Below, piece by piece: positions 1 to 8,900 of a DNA stretch of 64,000 bases (the first letter of the stretch is position 1; each line of letters opens with the position of its first letter). The position numbers were made by a program, and so were the translations under genes. The notes below the pieces were generated by a model. The model did not search any database. It was given only the letters and a program-made list of their open reading frames with translations, and had not been told where the DNA came from. The DNA lies in NCBI RefSeq assembly GCF_008035925.1, contig NZ_CP036264.1:767774-831773 (forward strand), read 5' to 3'. This stretch comes from Stieleria maiorica. GTDB taxonomy: Bacteria; Planctomycetota; Planctomycetia; Pirellulales; Pirellulaceae.

Positions 1-2155
1 ACACGTTCCCATCGACGACTTTAACGCCGAAGGGTTCGTACAAGCCGCCAGCGAATCGCTTCCATTTCAAATTCAACAAGTCGGCGTCGATTCCCGAAAC
101 AATCCAAATGTCACCGCCGTGTGTGGCCAGCGCCATGCGTCCGTCGGGAAAAAAGTCCAACGCGGATGTTCGGAACCAAGTGTTGTACGGCGTGGATTCG
201 GGAATGGTGATCGTGTCGAGTGCATAGGCACCGCGTTCCAAGCCGAGGTAACCGGTGGTGGTCAGCACGTCCGGCCACAACAGCGGACCGCCGGATATCA
301 ATCGATCGAAGTCCAGCGGTGATGCGGCGGGACGATGCTGGGCGATGTGAGCTTGGAATTGGGCCAGCGAAGCGTGATCGTCTGGAGCACTCGCCCCAGT
401 CGTTGACCGACCTGAAATGCAGTGGACGTCGATCTGTCGTGTGTGCTCGCTCGCCGGAATCACGAGTTGCAAGCGGTTCTTTGCGTCGATCTTCCAGGTC
501 AATCCGCCGACATTGCCGCGGACGGCCGCGGCGGTGAATCGATCGAACGATGCTCCCGTTTTGTCGGTGACCACGGCGATCACTTCGGCGGCATCAGCCT
601 TCGAAGTGTTGACTTGATGGCGTCCGCCGTCGACCGGAACCCACCTCGGCCCCTTCCAAGATGCGTCTGCCTGGGCGACTGCCAGCACAAGCGATTTCCC
701 CGGCCCGATCCGCAGCGAATGTCGCACCGAATTTTGCAGCGTCCCTTGCGTCGGCATCTCTAGGATCTCCCGACCGTCGATGGAGTAGCGAAGCACCAAC
801 TGGTCGCCGTGCAGGTAGTGGCCGCGATAGTCCATCCATTTCGTCGGCATCGGCCCGCGTGGCAACAACTCCTCACGCGAGTAGTCGAGCGTTCCATCAT
901 GACCCCACTGCCAACCCGCCAGCCCATCGATCAGGTTGCCCGACGGGTTTGCCGTTCCCTCGCCGCGTCCACGAACGTGCTGGGTGTTGCTCAAATCCAG
1001 AAATCCGTCACGCCAGATCCCGGCCTGGTTCATCGTGTGCAAGTCGTACGAAATGGTCAGCTCCCCCAACTTGACCGTCAGCACGCTGCTGAACTTGCGT
1101 TCCAATTGGGAAGCCAGCGCGGGTCCGAAATCGCGCTCGACATTTTCGATTTCGGTGCCGTCTTTGGTTCCCGCTGGCAGGCCAGCCAGGTAGGCCTTGT
1201 CGACTTTGAAGTAATCGGGGTTGGCCGGCTTCATGAACTGCTCGCGGATGTAGTGCACGACCTGATAACGTTCTTTGGGCGTCAGGTGTGACATCGGAGC
1301 CATCAACCCGTTGCCCTGCGTCAGCGTCATGAACATCCGGTAGGGATCGCTACCGAACTTCAGTTTTTGAGTCCCGAAGGCACGGGCGGTGGGCAGGGAG
1401 GGCGTGTTGCCGTCATTGCCGTGACAGTTGAAACAATAGCCGTGGTAGATCGCTTTGCCGGCATCGAAGTCACGCGATCGCATCCCCTTGATGATGCCCG
1501 CGTGATCCAGATCCACCGAGTCGTCTTTGACGGCCAATTGCTGCGGCGACGGCTTGAGTGCGGCGGCCCGGTCACGTCCGCCCGCGGCGACTTCGGTGAT
1601 GTAGCGGACCAGGTCCAGAAAGTCGCGCTGTTCGCCCAGCGATCCGACCAGCCCCTCCGGCATCATCGACTTGGACGCCGGTTTCATTTGAGTGATTTCG
1701 TCACGCTGAAGGACCGTTTCGCGAGTCAAGTCCGAAGCCGATCGAAGCGTGACGGAGTCCGCGGTCTCGGCCGCGATCAATCCCGTCACCACCGTCCCGT
1801 CGTCCATCAGCACGTTGGTCGTCTGGTATCCCTGGCGGATTTTCTTGGACGGATCCAACAACGATTCGATGACGTCTTGCTCGCTGACGGCCCCGAGCGT
1901 GGCCAAATCGGGCCCCAAGGGCGTCGCATCGTCTCCGCTGCCATGGCAATTTACGCAGGCGGCCGCCGATTTATAGAACACCAACGCGCCGCGCCGTGCG
2001 TCTCCCCGCAACCGCACTTGATCGGCCAGAACATCGAGATCGGCACTTCGGAGCTGTTGTTCCAAGTTTTCGGGATGCCGGAGCGTTTCGGCCGGGGCGG
2101 CAGAGGCAATCAGGGAAGCCGAGATCAGGATCAGGCAACGACAGAAAGAATGCAT
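1..2155 (-). CDS. Secreted PVC-type c-type cytochrome with DUF6797-like region (3' end off window)
   Basis: From ATG 2155 the minus frame stays open to base 1, so only about 718 N-terminal residues are present and the C-terminus is missing. Residues 1 to about 22 are a signal peptide. A first heme motif, CVNCH (67-71), is followed by GPDL and a DP(S)..I..GY pattern, as in the Pirellula/Verrucomicrobium heme-binding domain TIGR02603. A second heme motif, CFNCH (241-245), begins an ordinary cytochrome c domain. The stretch from about residue 300 (NTQHVRGRGEGTANPSG, then LAGWQWGHDGT) resembles DUF6797 of planctomycete cytochromes. The protein should carry two covalent c-hemes in the periplasm or paryphoplasm, probably for electron transfer in a PVC-specific oxidation. 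Its substrate cannot be inferred. It is followed on the other strand by a sulfatase. Confidence 0.85.
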   Translation of the reverse strand, partial: MHSFCRCLILISASLIASAAPAETLRHPENLEQQLRSADLDVLADQVRLRGDARRGALVFYKSAAACVNCHGSGDDATPLGPDLATLGAVSEQDVIESLLDPSKKIRQGYQTTNVLMDDGTVVTGLIAAETADSVTLRSASDLTRETVLQRDEITQMKPASKSMMPEGLVGSLGEQRDFLDLVRYITEVAAGGRDRAAALKPSPQQLAVKDDSVDLDHAGIIKGMRSRDFDAGKAIYHGYCFNCHGNDGNTPSLPTARAFGTQKLKFGSDPYRMFMTLTQGNGLMAPMSHLTPKERYQVVHYIREQFMKPANPDYFKVDKAYLAGLPAGTKDGTEIENVERDFGPALASQLERKFSSVLTVKLGELTISYDLHTMNQAGIWRDGFLDLSNTQHVRGRGEGTANPSGNLIDGLAGWQWGHDGTLDYSREELLPRGPMPTKWMDYRGHYLHGDQLVLRYSIDGREILEMPTQGTLQNSVRHSLRIGPGKSLVLAVAQADASWKGPRWVPVDGGRHQVNTSKADAAEVIAVVTDKTGASFDRFTAAAVRGNVGGLTWKIDAKNRLQLVIPASEHTRQIDVHCISGRSTTGASAPDDHASLAQFQAHIAQHRPAASPLDFDRLISGGPLLWPDVLTTTGYLGLERGAYALDTITIPESTPYNTWFRTSALDFFPDGRMALATHGGDIWIVSGIDADLLNLKWKRFAGGLYEPFGVKVVDGNV

Positions 2156-2220
2156 AAGAATCTTGATAAACAGAACCGGAAGGCGGGATCAATGCGGCCC
2201 CACAGTTTACACGCTCCCAA

Positions 2221-2261
2221 ATGCCAGCGGGACGCGTCAGCGAGCGGCCACGTGCTGGCAT
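2221..2261. repeat. Short copy of dispersed palindromic repeat family A
   Basis: A 41-base copy starts atgccagcgggacgcg and ends cacgtgctggcat. It shares both ends with the longer elements at 2441-2524 and 28571-28685 and is related to 49189-49251. A second partial copy of the left end follows at about 2266-2284. The arms are complementary, so it can form a hairpin. It lies upstream of the cytochrome gene start (2155 minus). Confidence 0.75.
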
Positions 2262-2285
2262 CCCCATGCCAGCGGGACGCGTCAC

Positions 2286-2412
2286 GGCCCGTTGATTTAG
2301 TCCGATCACACGCGGGATCAGCCGTTTCGCGCGAGCGCACGGGTTTCCTATCCCAAGAAAACGCACTGGCGCCCGTAGGCTCGCGCCAAACGGCTGATTA
2401 AATCAACGGGCC
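2286..2412. repeat. Long nested inverted repeat (127 bp)
   Basis: The outer arms ggcccgttgattta (2286-2299) and taaatcaacgggcc (2399-2412) are perfectly complementary over 14 bases. A nested pair, tcagccgttt (2319-2328) and aaacggctga (2388-2397), is perfect over 10 bases. The element sits between two family A copies and has no coding potential. It could form a cruciform or, if transcribed, a long hairpin between the divergent cytochrome and sulfatase genes. Confidence 0.8.
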
Positions 2413-2440
2413 GGCCAGCGAGCGGCCCGGGCTGGCATCC

Positions 2441-2524
2441 CATGCCAGCGGGAAGCGTGAGCGAGCGACCCGGAATCCACTCCACCCCAATCGCCGGCCA
2501 CTGGCTCACGCCACGTGCTGGCAT
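2441..2524. repeat. Full copy of dispersed palindromic repeat family A
   Basis: It begins catgccagcgggaagcgtga and ends with ggccactggctcacgccacg plus tgctggcat, so the two ends pair imperfectly as a REP-like hairpin. The copy at 28571-28685 keeps both ends but differs in the middle, which marks this as a dispersed element and not a gene. It lies about 100 bases upstream of the sulfatase start. Confidence 0.8.
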
Positions 2525-2621
2525 CGTGCTCACGATTTCGTCTATCCTAATAGGCCCCCCACATGCGCACTGGATTCAAGGTGCCTGTCCTTATTTCTCC
2601 CCGCCTACCTAAGAACGAACC

Positions 2622-4034
2622 ATGCTCCGAGTGACCGCGATCCGCCTTGCGCTGATCAGCTTTGCCCTGTTCCTGCCGCGTTGTCTGGACGCGGCAGACG
2701 CCAAGCCGAATTTTGTGATCATCTTTGCCGACGACCAGGGCTACGGTGACCTGGGGTGCTTCGGATCGACGAAGATCAAAACGCCGAACATCGACCGGAT
2801 GGCCGCCGAAGGACGCAAATTCACCAACTTCATGGTCGCCTCGCCCGTCTGCACCCCTTCGCGCGCCGCCTTGCTGACCGGTTGCTATCCCAAACGCGTC
2901 GGGATGCACCAGCACGTCTTGTTCCCCGCATCGACCAAAGGCCTGAATCCGACCGAGCACACCATCGCCGACCATCTGAAGGCGCAGGGCTACGCCACGG
3001 CATGCTTCGGCAAATGGCACTTGGGGCACCACCCCGAAACGCTGCCGCAACAAAACGGGTTCGACACGTATCTTGGCATCCCGTACTCCAACGACATGAA
3101 CCATCCCGACAACAAGGGCAAGCCGAAGGTGCCGTCGGACGAATTGTGGAAGAACCAGGAAAGTGCGGTGACGCTGTGGAAGACGCCGCTGATGGAAAAT
3201 GAAAAGATCGTCGAGTTGCCGGTCGATCAACGGACCGTCACGCGGCGCTACACCGACCGCGCCGTCGACTTCATCCAGGCGAACAAGGACCGCCCGTTCT
3301 TTCTGTACCTGCCGCATTCGATGCCGCACATCCCGTTGTACGTCCCGGAAGACGCCTACGACCCCGATCCGCAGAACGCGTACACCTGCGTGATCGAGCA
3401 CATTGATGCCGAAGTCGGACGGGTGATGGACACGATTCGCGAGCTCGATCTGGCCGACAACACCTACGTGATCTACACGTCCGACAACGGCCCCTGGTTG
3501 CAGTTTAAGAACCACGGCGGGTCGGCCGGACCGCTGCGGGCCGGCAAGGGCACGACGTTCGAAGGCGGCCAACGTGTGCCGTGCGTGATGTGGGGCCCCG
3601 GACGTATCCCCGCCGGTACCGAGTGCGACCAGTTGGTCGGCACCATCGACCTGCTGCCGACCATCGCCGCGATCACCGATTCGCCGCTTGCCAAAGACCG
3701 AAAGATCGACGGCATGGACGTCTCGGGACTATTGTCCGGAACCTGGGATCAAACGCCTCGTGAGGAATACTTGTATTACACCTCGCAAGGCGAGATCGAA
3801 GGTCTGCGCAAAGGCCAGTGGAAGCTGTTGGTCAAGAAGAAGCGTCCGCCGCGGAATCGACCCAACGCCAAAGTCCCCCCGCCGGAGATTCTTCTTTTCG
3901 ATCTATCGAACGACATCGGCGAGCAAACGAATCTGGCCGATGAAGAATCTGAACTTGTCGCTTCGATGCAATCACGGATGGAAGCACTCGACGCCGAAGT
4001 CACCGCCAACGCCCGAGAGCCCTGGCGGAAATAG
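2622..4034 (+). CDS. Secreted sulfatase (arylsulfatase A-like, type I)
   Basis: A 470-residue alkaline-phosphatase-superfamily sulfatase that hydrolyses sulfate esters, probably on sulfated polysaccharides. A signal peptide covers residues 1-25. The N-terminal metal motif FADDQGYGDLGCFG is at 34-48. The sulfatase signature CTPSRAALLTG begins at Cys77, which would be converted to formylglycine. GKWHLG follows near 134 and the downstream acidic SDNGP metal motif near 290. Length is normal for the family. It has its own repeat-rich upstream region and appears monocistronic. Planctomycetes carry many such enzymes, and the actual sulfated substrate cannot be told from sequence. Confidence 0.93.
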   Translation: MLRVTAIRLALISFALFLPRCLDAADAKPNFVIIFADDQGYGDLGCFGSTKIKTPNIDRMAAEGRKFTNFMVASPVCTPSRAALLTGCYPKRVGMHQHVLFPASTKGLNPTEHTIADHLKAQGYATACFGKWHLGHHPETLPQQNGFDTYLGIPYSNDMNHPDNKGKPKVPSDELWKNQESAVTLWKTPLMENEKIVELPVDQRTVTRRYTDRAVDFIQANKDRPFFLYLPHSMPHIPLYVPEDAYDPDPQNAYTCVIEHIDAEVGRVMDTIRELDLADNTYVIYTSDNGPWLQFKNHGGSAGPLRAGKGTTFEGGQRVPCVMWGPGRIPAGTECDQLVGTIDLLPTIAAITDSPLAKDRKIDGMDVSGLLSGTWDQTPREEYLYYTSQGEIEGLRKGQWKLLVKKKRPPRNRPNAKVPPPEILLFDLSNDIGEQTNLADEESELVASMQSRMEALDAEVTANAREPWRK

Positions 4035-4157
4035 AACGAGAGGCTTCCAGCCTGTCGGGCAGTGAATGCCGGTCACGCTCAACGATCACCGCAACGTAGA
4101 AACCCCTCCCTGCCGAGGTGGTGCGTTCAGGCAGGAGGTCTGGTGGAACCGTAAAGG

Positions 4158-4230
4158 CCCACGGATGGCAGCGCGAACCCACGGATGTGAAGCGGCCTGG
4201 GATCCGTGGGTTCGCGCTGCTATCCGTGGG
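4158..4230. repeat. Strong 29-bp inverted repeat downstream of the sulfatase
   Basis: The arms 4158-4186 and 4202-4230 match over 28 of 29 bases (core cccacggatggcagcgcgaa) around a 15-base loop. There is no U-tract, so it is not a classical intrinsic terminator. It lies between convergent genes (sulfatase stop 4034, amidohydrolase stop 4428) and may stabilise or terminate transcripts from both sides. Just beyond it, at 4353-4387, is a two-unit copy of the gaatcattctgcccc motif that is tandemly repeated at 25412-25486. Nothing coding is seen in 4035-4427. Confidence 0.8.
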
Positions 4231-4427
4231 CAATCGACCTCCATCTGGTTCAGGGCGGCCAGAAAAACTTTCAAAAACCCCTTAGAATCAAAGACTTGTA
4301 AACCACACGACCCTGCCAGGGAGAGTTTCGTCTCGACGTGGTGCCTACGGCCACCGCATCATTCTGCCCCGAATCATTCTGCCATCCCTCCACTCGCTGA
4401 CAAGCAAGATGCCTCTCCAACCGTGCC

Positions 4428-5900
4428 TCACGGTTGTTCGTACTTGCGGCGGTACTTTTCGGCCAGCGTCTTGTGTTTGCTGCCCAGGTCCACCGCCGCA
4501 CCGGCGATGTAGGCCGCGGTGACGTTTGATTCGGTTTGCAACACATCACCATCGACGACGATTAATGTTGCGTCTTTGCCGACCGTGATCGAACCGACGC
4601 GTTCGGCGACCCCCATGATCTCCGCCGGCGCGAGCGTGATTGCGCGGACCGCCTGGTCGGCCGGCAAACCGTACGCCACCGCAACGGCGGCATGGTAGGG
4701 CAAGTTTCTGGCAGCCGCCCCACCCCCGGGACTGCCGGCGCCCGAACCGCCGATCGCGAACGAAATCCCGGCGTCCAACAACCGTCGCGGCAACGTGTAG
4801 GGATGGTCGTAGGGATCGTGGCGTCGCAACGGCAATCGATAGGTCGCATGCACGATCACCGGAACGTTGTATTGTTTCATCAGCGGTGCACAAAGCGGCG
4901 CGTCATAGCCGCCATAGATGATCGGCCGGATGCCGCGCGAGACGCAAAACGAAACCGCCGCTTCGATCTCGCGACGTGAATCGGCATCGATGATCATCGG
5001 CGTGGCCCCTTCCAGCACGGGCACCAACGCTTCCAGACGCAAGTCCGTCGGCGTGCTGTCCGGACGAGCCTGCCGGGCGATGGCATAGCGGGCCGCAGTT
5101 TCCAACCGATCCGACAACGCCTTCAGCCGCTCGTCGCGTTCTTTCGCTCGATCGTTCGCGTCACTCTTGCGTGAATCATAGCCACGCCAGTCGACGACCA
5201 ATCCGGTGTCGCCCCTGAGCAACATGTCTTTGTAGGTCCAGCCGTCCAATTGAATCACACCCGACTGGCCGCGGATGTCGCCACGTTTGGGCGCGACCGA
5301 AGCCAGCAAGACGCCTCCGGCCCGGGCGACCGGGATCCACTCGCTGTCGGCATTGACCGCGACCCAGGGGCGGAGATTCCCGTTTTCGTTTCCCACTTCG
5401 TCGGTATCGATCGTCGATCGCACCGCATTGACTTCTGCCAGGCCGATGTTGGACAACGATTCCATCAAACCGGGATAGATCTGTTTCCCGGAGGTGTCGA
5501 TCCGTTTGCATCCTTTCGGTAGGGCGACATTTTTTCCGACCGCAGTGATCTTTCCGCCGTCGAAGACAACCGTGCCGTTTTCGATCGGTTTCGCATCGAC
5601 GCGATGAATCGTCCCGCCGACCAATGCGATCGGCTGAGATTGTGGGGCGCCGGGGATTTGGTCGTGGGCGGTGGCGTGTGAAGCTAACAGAGTGATGATT
5701 GCGAGGATCGTAAGACAGCCCCCCCTCGCCGCCCTCGTTCCCAGGCTCCGCCTGGGAACGCAATGTCCCTGAGGCTCCGCCTCCCGACGACTCGGCACAG
5801 CCTCCAGAGGCGGAGCCTCAGGGACAGCCCGTTGCGAGGCGGAGCCCCGCAACGAGGTGGCCGGTCGTAAGCCCCGCAACGAGTGGTAAAGATTCATCAT
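4428..5900 (-). CDS. Amidohydrolase-superfamily protein, metal ligands degenerate, repeat-derived N-terminal extension
   Basis: A 490-residue protein translationally coupled to the upstream gene (ATGA overlap at 5897-5900). It has the composite-domain start of amidohydrolases (ALVGGTIHRVDAKPIENGTV, then KQIYPGLMESLSN) and the usual C-terminal block (LAPAEIMGVAERVGSI, KDATLIVVDGDVL). Where active enzymes have HxH after PGL.D it reads MESLSN, and no late catalytic Asp motif is evident, so it is probably non-hydrolytic or uses unusual chemistry. The signal-peptide core (CLTILAIITLLASHATA) starts only near residue 58. The preceding residues are translated from a GC-rich repeat (5737-5853). No internal ATG lies between, so ATG 5900 or an internal GTG is the start. 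Likely exported. Confidence 0.8.
   Translation of the reverse strand: MMNLYHSLRGLRPATSLRGSASQRAVPEAPPLEAVPSRREAEPQGHCVPRRSLGTRAARGGCLTILAIITLLASHATAHDQIPGAPQSQPIALVGGTIHRVDAKPIENGTVVFDGGKITAVGKNVALPKGCKRIDTSGKQIYPGLMESLSNIGLAEVNAVRSTIDTDEVGNENGNLRPWVAVNADSEWIPVARAGGVLLASVAPKRGDIRGQSGVIQLDGWTYKDMLLRGDTGLVVDWRGYDSRKSDANDRAKERDERLKALSDRLETAARYAIARQARPDSTPTDLRLEALVPVLEGATPMIIDADSRREIEAAVSFCVSRGIRPIIYGGYDAPLCAPLMKQYNVPVIVHATYRLPLRRHDPYDHPYTLPRRLLDAGISFAIGGSGAGSPGGGAAARNLPYHAAVAVAYGLPADQAVRAITLAPAEIMGVAERVGSITVGKDATLIVVDGDVLQTESNVTAAYIAGAAVDLGSKHKTLAEKYRRKYEQP
5737..5878. repeat. Family D repeat cluster (aggctccgcct stem-loops) inside a coding region
   Basis: Three stem-loops stand in a row: gttcccagg/cctgggaac (5737-5759), a 19-base perfect pair (5765-5783 with 5807-5825, core gaggcggagcctcaggga), and gttgcg/cgcaac (5831-5853). 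A second partial copy of the last follows to about 5878. Related elements occur at 50571-50698 and 41313-41342. Here the repeat is read in frame as part of the amidohydrolase N-terminus. Confidence 0.85.
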
Positions 5901-8900
5901 TGCACTGCTCCGTGGTTGTGTCCGGCGTGTTGGTCTTGCTGGTCATCGTGATCGTGTCCATGGCAGAATTCGTCGTACCGCAGCCAGCGATCTTCTTCGG
6001 CGACATCGTCGTCATCGCCGCCGGAGCGGCCGAAATCTTTGTCCAGAATCCTTGCGATCAGCAACGACCGCCAACGCGCATCTCGCCGCCGACGCTCGCG
6101 GTCCTGCTCCAGGGAAAACATCATCCGTCCGTCCACCCACGTCTGTTCACAGCGCGAAAGCGTCGACAGCGGCGGACCGCTCCAGAGCACCAGGTCGGCG
6201 TCTTTGCCGGGTTCGATCGAGCCGACGTGGTCGTCGATTCGAAGCTGCTTGGCCGGATTGAGTGTCACGAACTTCAACGCCTCTTCGGGCGACACGCCGC
6301 CGTACTTGACCGCCTTGGCGGCTTCGGTGTTCAGGTGACGCGCCAGTTCGCGATCATCGCTGTTGAAGGAAACGACAATCCCGACGTCGTGCATGATCGC
6401 TCCGTTGTAGGGGATCGCGTCGTAGACTTCGAACTTGTACGCCCACCAATCGGAAAACGCAGAGGCCATCGCGCCGTGTTGTTTCATCCGATCGGCCACC
6501 TTGTAGCCTTCCAAGATGTGCTGCAGCGTTCCGATCGTGACATCAAACGTGTCCAGCAAGTCCAACAACGCGACGATCTCGTCTTGCCGATAGCTGTGGC
6601 AATGGATCCAACGCTCACCGCGCAGGATTTCCGCGATCGCCTGCAATTCGAAATCCACCCGCGGCGGCAACCCGTTGTGCGTGCCATTGCGGAATCGCCG
6701 ATGTTGTTCGTCGTATTCCTTCGCAGCCAAAAAACGATCTCGAAACAGTTGCTCGACACCCATTCGGCTGGCCGGGTACCGCGTCGCTGGCTCACTGCGA
6801 TTGCTGCGTTTGACGTTCTCTCCCAAGGCAAACTTGATACCCGCGGGCGCTTCGGCAAACTTCATCGCCTGCATGCCATCGCCCCACCGCAGTTTGATCA
6901 CCTGATTCTGCCCGCCGATCGGGTTGGCCGAACCGTGCAGGATATTGGACGTCGTCAGACCTCCGGCCAACTGGCGATAGATGTTGATGTCGCTGTTGTC
7001 GATAAAGTCACCGACACGGACTTCCGCCGTGACCGCCTGGCCCGATTCGTTGACGCCGCCATCGGTCGCCATGTGTGAGTGGCAATCGATCAGTCCCGGT
7101 GAAAGGTGTTTGCCACGAGCATCGACGATGACACACTCCGGAGGCGGTTTCAGTGACCGACCGATCGATTCGATCCTGCCAGAAACGACCAGCACGTCGG
7201 TGTTTTCAAGCACACCGGCGTCGCCGCAAGTCCATACGCTCGCGCCGCGAAACAGCGCGGCGGGGGCCACCGGTACGGGTTCGGTTACGCCGAGGCCGCC
7301 CAGCGGATAGTTGATCGCGATTTCATCGAGGGCAGAATCAGCAACCTGCTCGGTTTCGTCTTCCTCGCTAGTTAATTCTGCTTCGGGATCTGAATCGGCG
7401 CTGTCTTTCGGCTTTGATTCCACGCGTTGCCAATGGAGCGTTTGTGTCACTCCGCCGGGCAGCGTCAGCGTCGAAAACACGTTCAAGTCTTCCCCTTCGG
7501 CGACGCTCAGGATCGTGATCCGCGACGGTCCTTGGGGGATCCGGTCGTCAACGTCGCTCAGGTCGGCCCAAGCGGTCAAGCGGTCCACGGCGCGGGCGAT
7601 TTCGTTGAGCTTGGCCGATGCGTCGTCCTGTTCGTCTTGTTCGTCAGATTCGCCCTGCTTGTCGTCCGTGTCGCTGTCCGTCGGGTCTGCCTGTTTCGGC
7701 TTCTTTTTCACGCCGCGATCGGCGACGAACTCACCCGACCACTTTTTCTTTTCCCGTTTCAGCTCCAAGCGAATCGGGATGTTCTTGCCGGCGACGGCAA
7801 GTTTCGTTTTCCACGATCCGATCAACGCGTCGGGCTCCGGCTCGGAGGCGGTGTCATGTTCGAAACGTTTTCCGGCGACCCAGGTTTCCAGTACTTTGGT
7901 GTCTTCGTCGAACAAGTCACCGTCGGTCACGACGAGATTCGCAAGCGCTGCGGCGCGGACTTGACCGGCGATCGGATCGACGCCCAACAACCGAGCCGGC
8001 GCGGTGGTCACGGCCGCCAGAGCTGTGTCGGCCGCTAAGCCTCGGTCGACCGCGATGCGGATGTTTTTTAAGAACGCTTTCGGGTCATCCAATCCGTCGG
8101 AGGTCAAGCAAAACGTCAAGCCGGCCTCGGCCAGCAGCGCCGGGTTTTCTGGCGCAAAGTGCCAATGCATCAACTGCAACAACGTCACGTCATCGGCAGC
8201 CGCCTCGGAGCTGACGTTCGGTGCATCGGGAAAGTCGATCGGTATCAGCAACGACCTCCCCGTGTCGGCGATCGCTGTCAGATCGCGATACTCCCGTCCC
8301 GAACCGCGGATGATGGCGGTTAGTGAGAATTCATTGGCGATCTGGTCGGCCCGTAACGCCATTCGCTCATTCGGAGCGTCAACGACAAACGTTCCGCCGG
8401 CGCGGTCGTCGGCGATGCGGGCCAAGTCGTCGTTGCGTGTCGGTCGCGGCAATTCGCCCTTGGCCGCGTAGGCCTGCCAGACGCGGGTGTACCAGTCGGC
8501 GTCGGCAAGTGTTTGACGCAGAAGCGCGATCGCGCCCATCGGTGAATTCGGATAGCCGTCGCGGCGTTTGTCTCGTGGGACGGTCAGCTGCAAGTGTTGC
8601 GCGACGTCGTCATCGATCACACTGACGCTGCTGTTTCCGTCCAACATCACCAAACAACTGGTGCCTTTGACGATCGCACCGCGAGGGGCGACCAGTCGCA
8701 TCGTCACACCTTGCGTGCGGGATGCCGCGACCTCGTCGACCGACTTGATTGCCGCGGCGGCCTTGCGGCGCGGCAAGACGTTTCCGTTCCAATGTCCGCC
8801 ACCGGCGGCCGGCGGCTCGGGCACATCAACTTCGCTGTAGGCATCGATCAGTCCGGCGTAGATCGTTTTTCCGGTGCAATCGATCACTTCAGCGCCCGCC

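Noticed and set aside
1367..2401. Plus-strand frame of 344 codons opposite the cytochrome gene
   Set aside because: The opposite strand carries two heme motifs and a signal peptide, whereas this frame has no domain and crosses the intergenic repeats.
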